NCBI GenBank assembly: GCA_030268105.1
Contig: BSDZ01000089.1
Coordinates: 2,108,001 to 2,172,000, forward strand
Direction: 5' to 3'
Length of the DNA stretch: 64,000 nt
DNA from: Volvox africanus
Lineage: Eukaryota > Chlorophyta > Chlorophyceae > Chlamydomonadales > Volvocaceae
Part shown: in pieces, positions 46,601 through 61,600 of the stretch
How positions within the stretch are numbered: position 1 is the first letter of the stretch
Layout of the letters: each line of letters opens with the position of its first letter
The notes under the pieces: generated by a model
What the model saw: the letters and a program-made list of their open reading frames with translations, nothing else
The model's database searches: none
Told to the model about the DNA's origin: nothing
Translations under genes and position numbers: made by a program

Positions 46601-49600
46601 CCCCAGAGCGCTTCGCCTCGGGTAAGCCACCGATCGCAGTTCAGTGTGCGGTGCGTGGTGGGGGTTTGGGGAAAGAACTGGTGGATTGCATTGTGCAATG
46701 GATAAATACATAAGAAGTTTGGCCCCCCCCTGGTAGGGGAAAGGATTGTGTGCTTAACCACTTAGGGTTGGTGTACGTGGTGGTGATGAACACCAAGATG
46801 CTGTGTCGTGGGGCATCTATACTGTTGTTGCGCAGCGGCGCTTGCTTTGTTAGGTACGGCGGGCGATGGAGCATATCGCAAGTTGACATAATCGCAGGTA
46901 CAAATAAGGCGTTCAGAGTGACGTATTTACTACAGATTCACACAAGTAACGTCTTGCCGGCTTGCTCTGTTCCTTCTCGCAAAATTTGTTGGGGCTTCTG
47001 CCACCTGCCACGGTGCTCGTCTTGTTTTGCCCAGAGTAGATTTGCGCCGATAACACCTTTGAGTGTGGTTATCGTATCCCACATTGTCTAAGCTTTAATT
47101 ATCCTTCCTGCAGAGTACCTTTCCCGGGCAATTACATTTTTGCTGAATGTGCTCAAGAACCCGCCTGAGCGGGGTGCGGCATTCGCAGCGCTTGCGGACA
47201 TGGCGGCAGCATTAGCCCGAGTCAACTGCGCAGCGGGTGAGGCATGGCGTATGAGTGGAATACGGGTAGGAGGTGGCGGTGTTCTGATGATCATATCACA
47301 CTGCGCGAAGCATAACTTTCTTTAGGGATCTCCTGAAAGGCGCTCTGGAGATCGCACGGGGCCTATCAGGATTGGCAAGGGGCGTTGGGATTCGCAGCGG
47401 GGGTGAAAGCCGTGCAAGTGATATCGTGCAAGTCTTGATAGGACTGCTGGGCGAAGACCTACGGGGGCTGCTTTTAAACTTGATAAAAACGTAATTGGGC
47501 TTGTCCCTTCAAACCATGCATCGATTTCGTATGTTCGCGCGCGTTGCCCTCTCCATTGCCGCAATAATCCAAGGTTTTGAAGGCTGCCTTCAAAATATCT
47601 ACGCTGCCATTCGTGAGGCGCTATCAGTGCCACCTGCTGCCCGAGCTGCCGCGCGTCCGCGCCCTGCCACCTGCCCCGAGGCGCTGCAATGCGTGGGCAT
47701 GCTGGCAGTGGCGTTGGGCCCGTTGTGCCGCCCTTACGCGGCAGCGCTGATAGAGCCCATGGTGCTTACTGGCATCAGCGAAGTGCTGGTCTCGTCGCTG
47801 ACACAGGTAGGAACGCCACATGGCACTGCGGGAGCGTCTGAGAACAAGCCTCCCAGCCGCGGTGCCTCATCTCAGGGGGAAGAGACGATTCTGCTGGCGG
47901 CTGGAATAATTACCTTTCCTGCCTGAACCTGGTCGCCGTCTTCATCCCCAGTTGTTCCTACGGCTAATGTTCAGGGCTGAACTGGCAAGAGGCTGCTGTT
48001 TTCCGGGCCAAAGCCTGTATGACAGGCTCTTGTGCAGAATTATCTCGCATGATTTCCTATTATGGCTGTTGAACAGGATGAATAGTCGTGAGGTCCTTGG
48101 CATGGTAGCCTTGCTTAACCCTCCATCTCCGTTCTCCCGTTGCCCCAGGTGGCGAACTCGCTCCCCGAGCTGCTTGAGGATATACAGTATCAGCTTCTGG
48201 ACCTGTTATCACTTGTCCTGTCCAAGAGGCCCTTCAACAGCTCAACTACGCAGGTGGGGAGAAGGGGTACATGGGAGGGGATGGAGGTTTTCTACGATGG
48301 CCTGTTCGGTGGCACGCCGATACGCCAGAGCGCTGCGCCATGTTAAGATGAACGTGAGCGATGTCGGGGTAGGCAGTGCCATAAAAGCGGATATGCTGTT
48401 GAACGCAATGCGCCACCAATCGCGCTCAGTACCGATACGATCCCCACTATCATGCTTTGGTTGCTTTGGTGCGCCGATACAGAGCATTTACGTTGAATCG
48501 CCTGCCTTTCTTGTTTCTCGGCGCACCCACGCTTATTTCTTGTCCTCCCTGCAGCCCAAGTTTGCCGCGCTTAGTGCCGCCATCGCGGCGGGCGAGCTGC
48601 AGGGTAACGCCCTCATTAAGCTAGCGCTGCAAACCCTTGGTAAGCAGCAGGAGCTCACGGGGATTTATATCTTGAGTCATTATGCGTGCCGCAAGTTGCG
48701 AAGGCAGGGTGATGGCGGCGCATTAAGGCCTGCATGTGCCTACTTGTGGGTTTACGAAGGCCTTAACATGGTAATGGAAGCGGACAATTGAGCATCAGAC
48801 ACTGAAGTGTACGGGACACTCGTGAATTAACACGTCCTCCACGGTGCTATCGGTGGTTGTCCAGAACTAGTTTGGGTGCAAGCCAACACGCAGGTTGTAA
48901 CTCCAGCGAGCCACGAACGCAACTTGAATTCGTGCCCTTACGGTTAGAAGTTCTGGAAGACATCACTTGTACCCGGCAGGATCCTGCTTAGCGGGGACAC
49001 TTGTATAATTACGGAGCAACTCACGTGCTCACTGCACGTGTTCCTGCGGTCCCGCGTAGGCACATTTGATTTTGGAGGTATCCAGCTGCTGGAGTTTATG
49101 CGCGACCACATTCTACTCTACACAGAGGACCCCGACAAAGAGATCCGCCAGGTGGCTGTGCTGGCAGCGTGTCGGGTTCTGGAAAGACACGCTGCTACAT
49201 CCACGTTAGCGATGGCAACGGGTAGCAGCCGGGCAGCGCAACTTGCTAGCCAAGGTATGAATGGCAAGGAAGGTTGGGGGGGGCACTAAGGGGACGCGCT
49301 AGACTGTGTGGAATTGCGGACTGGTCGAGTTAGGTTAGTAACATATTGTCATGAATTTGGACAAAGTTGAGCCTCGATGAACAAGCAATGCTCACGCGCT
49401 TCACTTACCACAGCTGCAAGCGCCTTTCCAGTCGTGAAATTTCTTAAGGATTTTGTTTTCCCGTCGTATGCCATCAGGAGGCGCCGCCACCGCCGTGTGG
49501 CACACTCGCGTTGTTGAGCGGTGTGTGAACCGCTTGCTGGTGGTGGCTGTTGCGGACTCGTCGGAGCGGGTGCGGAAAGAAGTGCTGCGGGCGCTGGTGG

Positions 49601-52600
49601 CAACGACAGCGCTGGACGACTTCCTGGCCCAGGTATGCGTTTTGGAAATGACAGGTCGAGAATATCTGAGGGGTGGGGAAGAACGGAGACCGTTGGGAGG
49701 GGTAAATGGGCGTGCAAATTTTGACTGTGGAGGGACGTGCCGACGAAGACGGACAAGCCTCAGACGGTAAAAATGGAAGGCCGGTGTATGTCTGGCTCTA
49801 ATCGTTGCACTTGTTGCATCCTGTCATATGGATCAACAAGAATGGAACAATGAATCGTAATATGCACACATGCCCAGAGCAGTGATGTTTACATTTAGGA
49901 TTGTGGGTTGTGCCTCAGTCTGAGTAGATGGACTACAAATTCACCGATTGCCGATGCTGACTTCTTCCCATTTTTGGCCGTTTCCGGACACGGCCATACG
50001 TTGTGCGCAGGCCGATTGTCTGCGGGCGCTATTTGTGGGTATGAACGACGAAAGTTGCACGGTCCGCTCGCTGGCAATCCGCCTGGTGGGGCGCCTGGCG
50101 GACCGCAACCCTGCGCATGTCAACCCCGCGTTGCGGAAGCACCTGTTGCACCTGCTGCATGACATGGAGTTCAGCCCCGACAATCGGGCGAGGGAGGGTA
50201 CGTCGTGGGGTAGGGCTGGATCGCAGTCCTGCATGTAGCATGCTCTTTTCAGGACAAGATGCTTTCGGTTGCAAGTGCAGTGCGCGATTGGCGAACTGGG
50301 CTGATAAGCGATGGGACCTAGGGACTACGCCCAGGGCCTTGTTAGTTGATGCACTTGCTACGGGAGGAGGCTGTTAAGATGTGCACGAATCTCCCGAGGC
50401 TTTCCATGTCGATTGCGTGCGGTGAGCCGGTGATGTGGTGGCTTGTGCCGACTCTGCACCTCTTTTGGTCGATGCAGAGAGTGCGTACCTGCTGGAGATC
50501 CTCATCGTCAGCGCCGCCAAGCTCATCATGCCGTATGTTTCACCCATCCAAAAGGCCCTGGTGGGCAAGCTGCGCGGCACTGGTCCTGGCACCCTGCCCG
50601 CTGGCCTTGGGGGCGCCATTCCTTTAAGCTCCACCTCTGGTCCTGTGCAAGGTGGGGTACGCAAAGAGTGCTTTTCAGGACGCCAGAAAAACGGAATTAG
50701 CACCCCGGTCGCCTTCGCATGTGCAGGCTTCAATGCGTCGCTGGAACCACTTATTATACAACCATGCACAGAATCGCCGTTGCCGTTAATGCTTCTCTAC
50801 CTCCTTTCATCGCCTGAGCGTGATTTATTTGCGTACCTATGCCGCTGTGGCCAGTCTGTGTGATGGATGCGGCGGTATTTTCGAATATCTCACTGCCAAG
50901 CCAGCCCATGCCGTTCAAGGCACACACACATATACATATATACACATATATATACATATATAAACCCCGAGGTTAAAAAATTAGCAGAGACTCCGAAATA
51001 CTGTATAAAAAATATACATCATGTATATCACCCCTTACTCATCACCCGAACACACACCAGCCGACGCCTTGTGACCGCTCCTTGCAGCTCCTCTAGGCAG
51101 TGTACCCAATTCGTCGTCGGTCCTGGGCACTACCCTGTTGGGCAGTAGCAAGGATGTTGCACCGGGCACGGGGACGACTGGGGGCGTGTCGGGCGCGGTC
51201 AGTAAGACCAAGAGCCCCTTGCACCGTGACGTGGTGAACGAAATCAATGTCATAAAGGTGCGACCTTTTCAACGCTTGGCCAAGAATGAGGTTTGGTTAC
51301 GTTTTGACGCGGCTCGTCAGGGTGACCCGAAGGGACTTCACTTTCAAATGGTTTTGAAGGCGAAAGACGCCACGGACCTTCAAGCTTAAGGAATGGAGAA
51401 CTGTTTTGCGTTGAGGACATGCATGCTTACGGTGCATCAGGCGCAGCGCTTAAATGTGACCTGTTTAGGCATAACGCTGCTGGCGGCGAGTGCGACCCTA
51501 AACGTGGCTGTAATTAGGGCCATTCCGCGAAGTGCTTTGGTATAATCCTCACCTGCACAGTGCGGTGTGTGTGGATATTGCGCACGGCACTATGCTGTGT
51601 AGTCTTGCCATCAGGCCCTGACAAGAAGAACGCCCTGACCTGCACCTCGTGTTTTCCGTGGCCTTTTCACAGACGGTTTTATCGACGCTGGGGGCTCTGG
51701 CGGAGGTGAGCGGCACCAACTTCCGGCCGTTCATCAGCGAGGTCATGCCGCTGGTCATCGAGGCTATACAGGTGCTTGGGGAAGGCGTGATACACGTGCT
51801 GGCATGCAGGTGGCTTTTGACAGGTACTGCTGGCCGTCCTTCCAAGCTGTGATATGCTGATGTGGCCTCAAAACAGCGTTGGCTATGCTTATTACACTTT
51901 GTGCCAAGGCAGTTCGTCCCGGGTATTTGTAACCTTCCGTGCTTACCTAGCAATTGGTACGTCCTACTTGCCTGATTCGCTGCGTAGGACAATGCGGACG
52001 CCCGGCGGCGGGTGGTGGCAGTGAAGACGCTGGGTTTCATCGTGTCCAGCTGCGGCAACGTTATGGGGCCGTACCTGGAGTACCCTCAACTCCTATCGGT
52101 GCTTCTGCGCATGTTGCACGAAGGGCACGCCGCTCAGAGGAAGGAGGTCATCAAGGTACCAGCAAACATCTAATGGCAGTCCGATGCGTCTCAGGTCTTG
52201 CTGTTGAAGCTCTTGGAAAAGATGGTCGTTTTTCTTGTGTGGCTTGTTGATGTACTGGCGTCGATTACCTGTCAAGGAAGGGCATCCATCGCTGTGTGGC
52301 GCACGGGTTGTGCTACTATGGTAATCGTGTACGCTATGTGCACAGCTGTTCCCATCACTTCTTCGTCTGACCCGGGCTTTTCGCAACTTCCCAACGCTGG
52401 CTAAAGCAGCAGAGCCCCGATTTCCAAAATGGCCTGCAAGTGTGAGTGTCACATCGCCGTCGTGTTCCCTGCTTGACAACGCATTCTTTGTATTCCAATC
52501 CCTGTGGTGCACCCCTTGCACGTATGTGCTAACTAAATCTAGGTGCTGGGCATTATCGGAGCGCTAGACCCACACACGCATAAGGTCAACCAGGCGAGCC

Positions 52601-55600
52601 TTAGCGGAGAGGGCAAGCTGGAAAAGGAGGGCGTGCGGCCATTGCGACACGGAGGGGCAGCAGCCGCAGCTGGCGTCGGGGCTGGTCTCGTTGGCGCCAG
52701 TGGAGACACAGGAATGGGTGAGGATCAAGTCCTGTTTACACTTATGAAGCTCGTAATGGGCAAGGTTTGGGTAGCGCGTTTGTACCTGAGCAAGGACGAT
52801 CAATAAGCATGCCATGTAACTGGACGGCACACGTGAGCGTGAGCGAGCCCTGTGAACGATTCGTTGAGGATTTTATTTGCTACGAGACTTCTAATCCCAC
52901 TCATGCCCGTCCCGTGCACCGCATTTGACAGTTTCGGATTTCTTACCTGTGTCAATTACTGACGACAGCATCTTGCATTTTGCCCTTGCTCTCCTCCCCC
53001 TGGCGCTGCTTGTCCCTACCCCATCCTTGTCACATTGCTAGCCCCGGGCGACGAAGGTGGTGCCAGCGGCGACCTGCTGCCTTCCTCCGGCCTGGTGACC
53101 TCATCCGAGGACTATTACCCGACTGTGGCCATCAACGCGCTGATTCGGGTCCTGCGCGACCCTGCGCTGGCGTCTCAACACCTGGCAGTCATCCGGGCGC
53201 TGGCGTCTATCTTTAAGGCCCTCCAGCTTAACGTTGTGCCGTATCTGCCAAAGGTAGATCAATCTTCGGGGCTGGTAATCCGGCAGGAGATAGCTGGGAT
53301 GGCGCTACGTTTCGTTGGAACGTTCTGGTTTAAGAGGGCTGTTGTCGGCGTCATGGGCGGCTTCCAAATGAGAGTTAGAGGTCAGGCGTTTGGGTGGACC
53401 CCGTTGGGAGTATTCCAACCTGCTTCTCCCCTGGTTTGCCCACTACCCCATGTCAGGTGCTTCCCATTTTGTTTAGCGTACTGCGCGGCAGCGATGAGGC
53501 GCTGCGCGAGGAGATCCTTTCCTCGCTGCGGGCGCTGGTGGGCTACGTGCGGCAGCACATGCGCCGCTTCCTGCCGGAGCTGCTTCAGTTAATCCACGAG
53601 TTCTGGGCCACCGCTCCGCGTACCTGCCTGGCGCTTATTGCGGACCTAGGCATCGCGTTGCGAGACGACACCAGGTGCGGCAGTGAGCTCAAATGTACAT
53701 AAGCGCGGTAGGAGAATGAGCGGTAACAATTTGGCCTGGAACGGAGGTGCAGGGTTGGCGAGAGAGCTTGTCCGGCGGTGCTGGCAAGTTGGGGTTGCAA
53801 GAGCTTCCAGGACGCGTTATGCACCCAGGAACTGGGCTCGATCTGAGTTGCCACATGCACTGGACTCCGTGTTGAGGAGGGCTTCAACGTTGGCTGTCAA
53901 GATATCAGAGCACGCCACCCGTTGCGTCTATCCCTCATTTTGGTGTGCTAGGAAGCCACAAGCTGTCGCATGCCTTGACCTGCAGGCAGTATGTGCCTGA
54001 GATTCTGCCCAAGTTCGTTGCGATATTTGGTGAGGCGGAGCGTTCAGGAAGCTGGGACCTGGTTCGGCCTGCTTTGGGAGCGCTGGAGGCGCTGGGTTCC
54101 GCGGTGGATGACTCACTGCACTTGTTGCTGCCCTCCATGGTGCGCCTCATTAGCCCATCATCAAGCTCTACGCCGGTGGAAATACGGCGATCGGCTCTAA
54201 GGTACGAGGTCGAGGGCTTATTACATGATTAACATAATTTAGCTCTGGCCAACGGAGGCGTGAGGTGGCTCGCCTATTCGCTGGGATGGATTATGTCTTG
54301 CCCGCAACTGCAGCTGGTGAATCGGCACATCAATGTAACGAATGCCTTGGTCTCAATACTTGCCCACACCCGTGGCTCAGGTCTATGCGCAAGCTCATTC
54401 CACGAATGCAGTTGGGAGGCTATGCGTCGGCCGTGCTGCATCCTCTCATTAAGGTGCGTGTATGTGTGGCTGCTGGTACGTGTCGCTTATACTCTTCTTC
54501 ATGCACCATTCCAAGTATGTGGGTGGTATCAGTTATTGTCGTGGTGTTAGGCTTGACAGCTACCGAGCGATTATCGTGTGGCCAGGTCCGCGTACTGGTT
54601 ACTCCTGCTCCGGCACCTACCTAGGCAGCACCTACCTTGGCAACCACGCAGGTACTGGACGGGCAGAGCGACGAGCAACTGCGACGGGACGCACTCGATA
54701 CGATATGCGCAATGGCGGTTTGTCTAGGCCCTGACTTCGCCATTTTCGTGCCCACAATTCGCAAGGTAAGCAGGCAGGCAACGGTTTCTCACTCTTTAAG
54801 TGCACACGAGTTATGGGAGACAGGACCGGACATATTCGTGCTGTTTGTTGGGCGGCCATGTGCTGCACTGAGCAGGCACGGAGTGTATTTGATGCTTCAG
54901 CTCGGACGAGAGCTGTTACGTGCTCTTGACTGCGAAGCTTGTTGCAAGCAAACAAGGCAACCTGAATCTCCCGATGTGTAATCGTTGTGACCCATTGCTA
55001 GCTTTGTTAACCCTTTGCAGATCTGCCAACGCCATCGGTTGCACCACGAATGGTTTGAGAGGCTGGCGCACAAGGTCTGCTGCGTTTCGCCGCCCTGTAT
55101 GAGTGACGCGGAGGACTGGGAGGGGGCTGCAGTTGGAGTCGGTGGCAGCTGGGCTATGGAAATCGACCTGCTGGCGCGCATGCAGGCGGAGGGTGGTGGT
55201 AGCCATCAACCACACCAGCCGGACGCAGGTGGGAGCTGCGTGGGTGCATGATGGATAAGGGGCTAGGGGTAAGAGGAAATAAGCAGTCATGATGTGTTGG
55301 AGTTGGATTTCAAGTTATGAGTTGAAACCCCAGCTGGGGCAGCTACGTACTTATTCCACTGTTGCCCTGCGGCCCGGTCAAACCCTCGCAACGCCGCCGT
55401 CTTGCCCATAGCAGGGCCGTCATCCAAGTTGACGGTGAACGCAACAGTGCTTCGGCGCGCCTGGGAGAGCAGTCACCGCGTCACGAAGGAGGACTGGGCG
55501 GAGTGGATGCGGAACTTCAGCGTGGAACTGCTCAAGGAGAGCCCTTCACCATCATTGAGGGCATGCTATGGCCTTGCACAGGTGGCTGGGACGGACACAA

Positions 55601-58600
55601 CTTAGCAGACTGCATTCACACCCTGTGGCATTCAACGACAGATAAATAATTTGATTGGTTACCTATGTATTTTCACACAATTGGACTCCCGCAAGGGCTT
55701 CAAATAGTTTTCCCGCGAACGCAATCTGGTTGGAGTACTTGGGCGAGAAGATTCATTTTTATGGCTCAACTATTTGTGACATCAACATGCACATTGTCCT
55801 TGCCAAGTACTTTGCAGATGCAGCCCTGCTCTGCGAGAAGGCAAGATTTTAACCACCCCTCTTCTCTGGACCTTGACTCCTTCAGGTGCACCCCACAATG
55901 GCTCGCGAACTCTTCGCGGCAGGCTTCGTCAGCTGCTGGGCAGATTTGGAGCCCGCCCTGCAAGAGCAGCTCGTGCGGAGTTTGGAGGTGCGTATTGGGG
56001 CGACTTCGTATGCACATTACAGCATCACTGTACTCCGAGCAGACGAGCAAGGCGATATGAACCGTTCCAAACTCGGCTTCCTGGCCCCAGGCGAATCTCG
56101 TGAGCACACTGAGCGGCATGAAATGACGGCTGTTGTCCCAATGTATCGGTGTTAAAGAGGGTTGGAGGGTTGAGGGTTCATGGTTCATCACGGAGGAAAT
56201 GTGTGAATCCCATTCTGGGAGGTTTTGGAACCGTGTATCCTTGTGATGCTTTACCGTATTCCTAGGCTGTACAATAGCATCCGCGTGCAGAGCATGAGGA
56301 CAGTATCGAGGAGGGATTTACTGGTCCTTTACCCGACTTGTAGGCTGCGCTGGCTTCCCCCACAATACCGCCCGAAACTGTGACTGCCCTATTGAACCTG
56401 GCGGAGTTCATGGAGCATGACGACAAACGGTTGCCGCTGGACACGAGGACACTGGGAGCACTCGCGGAGAAGTGCCATGCCTTTGCGAAGGCGCTGCACT
56501 ACAAGGTGCGCCCTGCGCCCGGCGAAAGAATCATGATTGATTAATTTTACATAATGGAAATAAGGATTGGGAAAATTGCTGCCATTTAGCCTGCTACAAC
56601 ATGGTAATGGACGTGTCCAGCTCTAAACGAGACGGCAAAAACTCTGTGGCGTAGCGTGTCCTACACGTCATTGCGCCGGAGCTCCCAGCAATGTTCAAAT
56701 CTGTCCGTCGCGCTGTTCCCTGTTGCGGCCATTGCACCCTGCCCGAGACCTTTTGCGCCTATGCGCGATGACTGGTGTGTTTCACCACCTACACATGTAT
56801 TCGCGCTGCAGGAGCTAGAGTTCCAGACCAGTCCCCAAACGGCTATTGAGGCGCTGATTCACATCAATAATCAGCTCCGGCAGCCCGAGGCGGCTGTGGG
56901 TGTCCTTACGTACGCGCAAAAGCACCTACACATGGAGCTTAAAGAGAGCTGGTGTGTTGAAGGAGAGATTATATGCATACTGAGTGTCTGAAGTACGTCG
57001 TAACGGGACGTCTAGGGTCCTACGATTGCTGCGGTAGGACCATGGTTGTGTGGAGTTACAGTGTGATGAGGATCTTGTGGTGCAATTGAACTTTGGGTTT
57101 AGTATGTACGCTCACGCATGAACCAGTGCCTGTCCCGGATTTCTAGGCTATTGCTGATATAGGTGAGGCTTGTACGCCTTGCGCGTCTCGTTTGCAAGAC
57201 GATGGCCCATGACGCGTGCAGGTACGAGAAGCTGTGTCGTTGGGACGAAGCTCTGGATGCTTACGAGAAGCGTCTGATGGCAGTAACTCAGGGAAGCGTC
57301 GAGTACCACACTGTGAGCACAAAAGACAAGTGGAGCTGCGGGGCGGGAATGGCAAAGATAGGAAGTCCACGTGCTATTGCACATATCTTTCCTTATAAGA
57401 GCCGAAGTGCGTCCCGTTAATTGTTGCCTTCTGCAGACGCGTGCCGGCCTGTCTTTTCCGCATATTGGATAACCTCCCGAGGCGATCCGCGTGTATACTG
57501 AAGTGCCCGCTTGCTGCTGGGGGGCGATTTTGTTGTCATGCCGTTGCGTTGCAATTAAACCCTACCAGCTGCTTCATTTTGTGGCTCTTTCTAATGCTCG
57601 TATGCATCCTCTTACTTTGCGGGATATCGTGTGTACGTTCCAGGCACTTCTTGGAAAGATGCGCTGTCTTGCAAACTTGGCGGAGTGGGAGAATCTATCC
57701 AATTTATGCCGCAGCGAGTGGCGCAAATCGGAGCCTCACGTGCGGCGTGAGATGGCTATGATAGCCGCTCATGCGGCCTGGCACATGGGCGCTTGGGATG
57801 AGATGGCGTCCTACGTGGACACCATTGACAACCCGGACGCAGGGCCGCAGAGCCAGAGCGCTGCGGGGGCGTTTCTGCGTGCTGTGTTGTGCGTGCGGGG
57901 CAACCAGGTAACGCTGGAAAGGGTAATCACGAAGGGATATATGCTCTGTTTTAGTCTGGTGGTTTGCTTCAAGTGGAGCGTTGGGGACCTTTTCAGTGTA
58001 AACGTTTTTGTCATCTAGCGAGGCAATATGGCAATCTTATTCTGTATTTACCTTCAAACCGGGAGGCATTGTTTCCAGATGGCGTGCCCAGCGGTCCTGT
58101 TGGTCTTGCTCCCCCTAGTATTGCCGCTGCGGGTGCTTGCTGTGCTCCGCTTACCTTCTGGCTCATAAATGAATGTAGCTGAGCCCCGGTGGCCCCCCGC
58201 ATACTTTCCATCTCCTGTGGACCGGGGATCGTAATCGCTTTTCCATTGGTTTCGTTGACCAAGCCCCCCTTTCGTCCTTCTGCCCCAACGTATCCAGTTC
58301 GATGCCGCCAGGGTCCACGTTGAGCGGACACGTGAGCTGATGGTGACGGATCTCGCAGCGCTTGTGGGCGAGAGCTACGAGCGAGCCTACACGGACATGG
58401 TTCGGGTACAGCAGCTGGCGGAGTTGGAGGAGGTTATTGCGTATAAACAGGCTTTGGAGCGGAGAACAGGTGAGTGATTTTCGTCTCGCGGAACAGGAGT
58501 ATTGTGTTGCACCTGAAGCAGCTGGACGCTCCTGCCTCCGGCGAGCGGGCAGATCGTCGATGACATGGAGACCCATCAAGAGGTCGTCAGGGATTGGGTG

Positions 58601-61600
58601 TCGCATCCAAACGGTGACTGAGCCGCCCGACACGGTAGATACCGCAATCATGACCTTGCCCTCGCACACGTGTTGGTGCTCACATGCTATGTGTCCCTCT
58701 CTGCTCTCACTTGCGGTCGGTGTATGCTGTTCCTGAACCTCTCTCTGCAGTCGATCCGGTGGGTTCGGACTCACGCATTACTTTCATCCAACAGCTGTGG
58801 CGCGATCGGCTGCGGGGTGTGCAGCGGCATGTGGAGGTGTGGCAAAGCCTGTTCTCGATCCGCAGCCTCGTGGTGCCTATGGCACAGGTACGGGGCGGTT
58901 GAAAGGAGGCAGCGTGGGTCTGTACAGACACGAGCTAGGTACTCTTAGGCTTGGAGATCTCTAACATGTCCTTGCCTGATTATGTCTGCATTGCGTTAAG
59001 TACGCCTTTTTCCATGATTGCGCATCCATCGAGCATAAGCCAACTCGCATTGTCTATGGCACCTAGCACGGTGCTCTTGCTCGTGGCTAAGGTTTTCGCA
59101 GAAGCCGCCTTTCAGTGGCATTTCGAATGGTTGAAAATTACAATCATATGGTCATCCTGATTCGTGCATAGGATGTTGACAACTGGCTCAAGTTCGCGAG
59201 CCTCTGTCGGAAGAGCGGTCGACAGAGGCAAGCTTATCGCATGCTATTACAGGTGCGCATTTGCGATGGGGTATGGCTTACATAGCCCTGGCATAAGTAA
59301 TGTCATTGGAAATTCTTAGACATGCATCCTACGAGGGTATCGCCAGGGATCAAGCTGCCAACTTGGTCATTATCATTTCATGATGGGAAACCCCGGTGCC
59401 GTCTGGCTGGGGCAGTGCTTTTACAGCGTCTTAAGCCAATCAGGATGCTCCGTGCTGCTGACTTTCTATTGCCGCCGCTTCCCGCAGCTGCTCAGGTACA
59501 ACCCTATGTCCTTGCATCCCGGCCAGCCCGGGTATGGCGCCGGTAGCGGAGCGCCGCATGTGATGCTAGCATTCCTGAAACATCTGTGGACGCAAGGCCA
59601 ACGGACGGAGGCCTATAAAAGGATAAAGGAATTGGTGCGGCATCATGGGAAACGGTTGGAGAAGGGTTAATGGCGGGGAACTGCGACACGACCCATTGGA
59701 CAACGTATTTGCGCAGAGCTTCCGAACTGGGTAGTCTCTCCTAAAGTGCAGTGTTGGTTTTACCCCGCATCACGTCTGGAAGAATGGGACTATTTGGAAG
59801 ACCCGCACCTGGTTAAGACTACATTGAAGGCATCAGGTGCGGGTCTTCCAAACAGTCCCATCGTCGCTGGCTGGACATTACCTGCCAAGTGTTCTGCGGT
59901 AGGTTTGCATTAATTGCCAAAACTCCATGGCTGCATGACTTGTGCATCTTGCGTGACCAATTACGTAGGTCAACGAGCTCACAACGAGCGCGGGACCACC
60001 AGCAGCCGCGGCGGGAGCTATGACAGCGGCCGCAGCCATCACGGCGGCGGCCAGCACGCCCGGCCCAACCGGAGCTGTCGTAGTGAAGACGCCGCCTGTC
60101 CTAGGTGCTTGCGGCGGCAATATGACCGCCACTGTGCCCGGTGGAGGTCCACGCTGGCAGGAAAAGGCGCAGGCTTCCCTCAAGGGCCGGGCATGCCTCC
60201 GCATGGGCATCTGGCTGTGGGCTATAAATGACGTGGGTAGCATAAGACGCCGTCGGGGCGTTCGGGCGAGGGTGTCGCGGGCTGGGTCCGACAATACGCT
60301 ATTTGTTTCTTCGTGGCGGGCTCTCCGCAGCCCTCCGAAGTTTCTTCGGGGTGGCTCCCAGGATGTAGGGTGTCAACTTCCAAGGAGCTGGTATGATGGG
60401 CGAAGTCCGTACGAGCGGGGGTCTGTACGGCATAGGTGTCGGCTTGAGTGGCTGGGGGATGCCACCGCACACCTGCATGGCTGCATGGCTGCATGATGTG
60501 TAGCGCTGTGAGCGAAATGGGCCACAATCGTACACCTTTAGACGCAGAGTGCTTCTGCTGGAAATACGTAGTTGGGCGAGTTAATGGACAAAGGGTTTGC
60601 CGGATGACGGCACCTTCAGTTAGGCTTTGGTGTCGGAGTCTACAATTGCATGCAGCAGCGACACTGTCAGGTAAAGTGAAACGGTCAAAAGCATTCATGT
60701 GATTCCCTGGAGCGCTTTGAATCCTCCATCCTTCCCTTGCGGGGCCCACTCGGCATTTGTAGAAGATGGACAACCCGTCGGTTATTGAAGAGAACTTGGC
60801 GTCCTTCCGAGCGGCAACTGACCATGCGCCCCACTGGGCTAAGGCGTGGCATCAGTGGGCGTTGTTCAACGTGGCCGTGTCGGTGCACTATAGGTAAGAA
60901 CCTGCTCCGTGCTTTGCCGGCAATAGGTTTATCTTCGTCCTTACGCTTGCTGTTTTTATCGCTCATTCTTGAGCATGCGCTTGCCCCATTCTCTTGATTA
61001 CTGGCGTTGGAGTGCTGGTATGCTTAGGGAGGCCATATCAGTTTTATAGCATTTGGATTTAAGGTGGATTAGGGTAGGGTCGGCCTGCGGTCCTTCTCAA
61101 GTGCGAGATGATCTTTGGACCATGTCCGCGCCAGCTCCAATTACCTATTGCGCATTTCACTCCTAGCGAGTATACCCTCCTTGGCTCCCCTCCTGTTGTC
61201 CTGTCTGCACCTCTTGCATCTCATTTCCTGTATTTGGCTGCAGCCTTATTCGGCACAACGAAGCGCTCGCGGTGTCACACGTGCCTCCCGCCGTGCAAGG
61301 CTTCTTCCGTAGTGTAGCGCTTGGCCAGGCAGCAGGAGACCGCACTGGTAACCTGCAGGTATATATCACATTTGGGTTTACACAGGAGATAGCGTTGATT
61401 TTGTTCGGGCTATGGTGTTGGGGTCTTTTGTGCTTAGAAAGCTGATCATGGGGACTCTACTGAGTGCCCGATTGTTCTCACCAATTTCGCCATGCCCCCA
61501 AATGTCAAATGTCAAATCGAGTTTTATGTCCAATTTTCCGTGGTGACACTCTTTGCGTATTTTGCTTTGCTACAGGACATCCTCCGACTGCTAACGCTGT

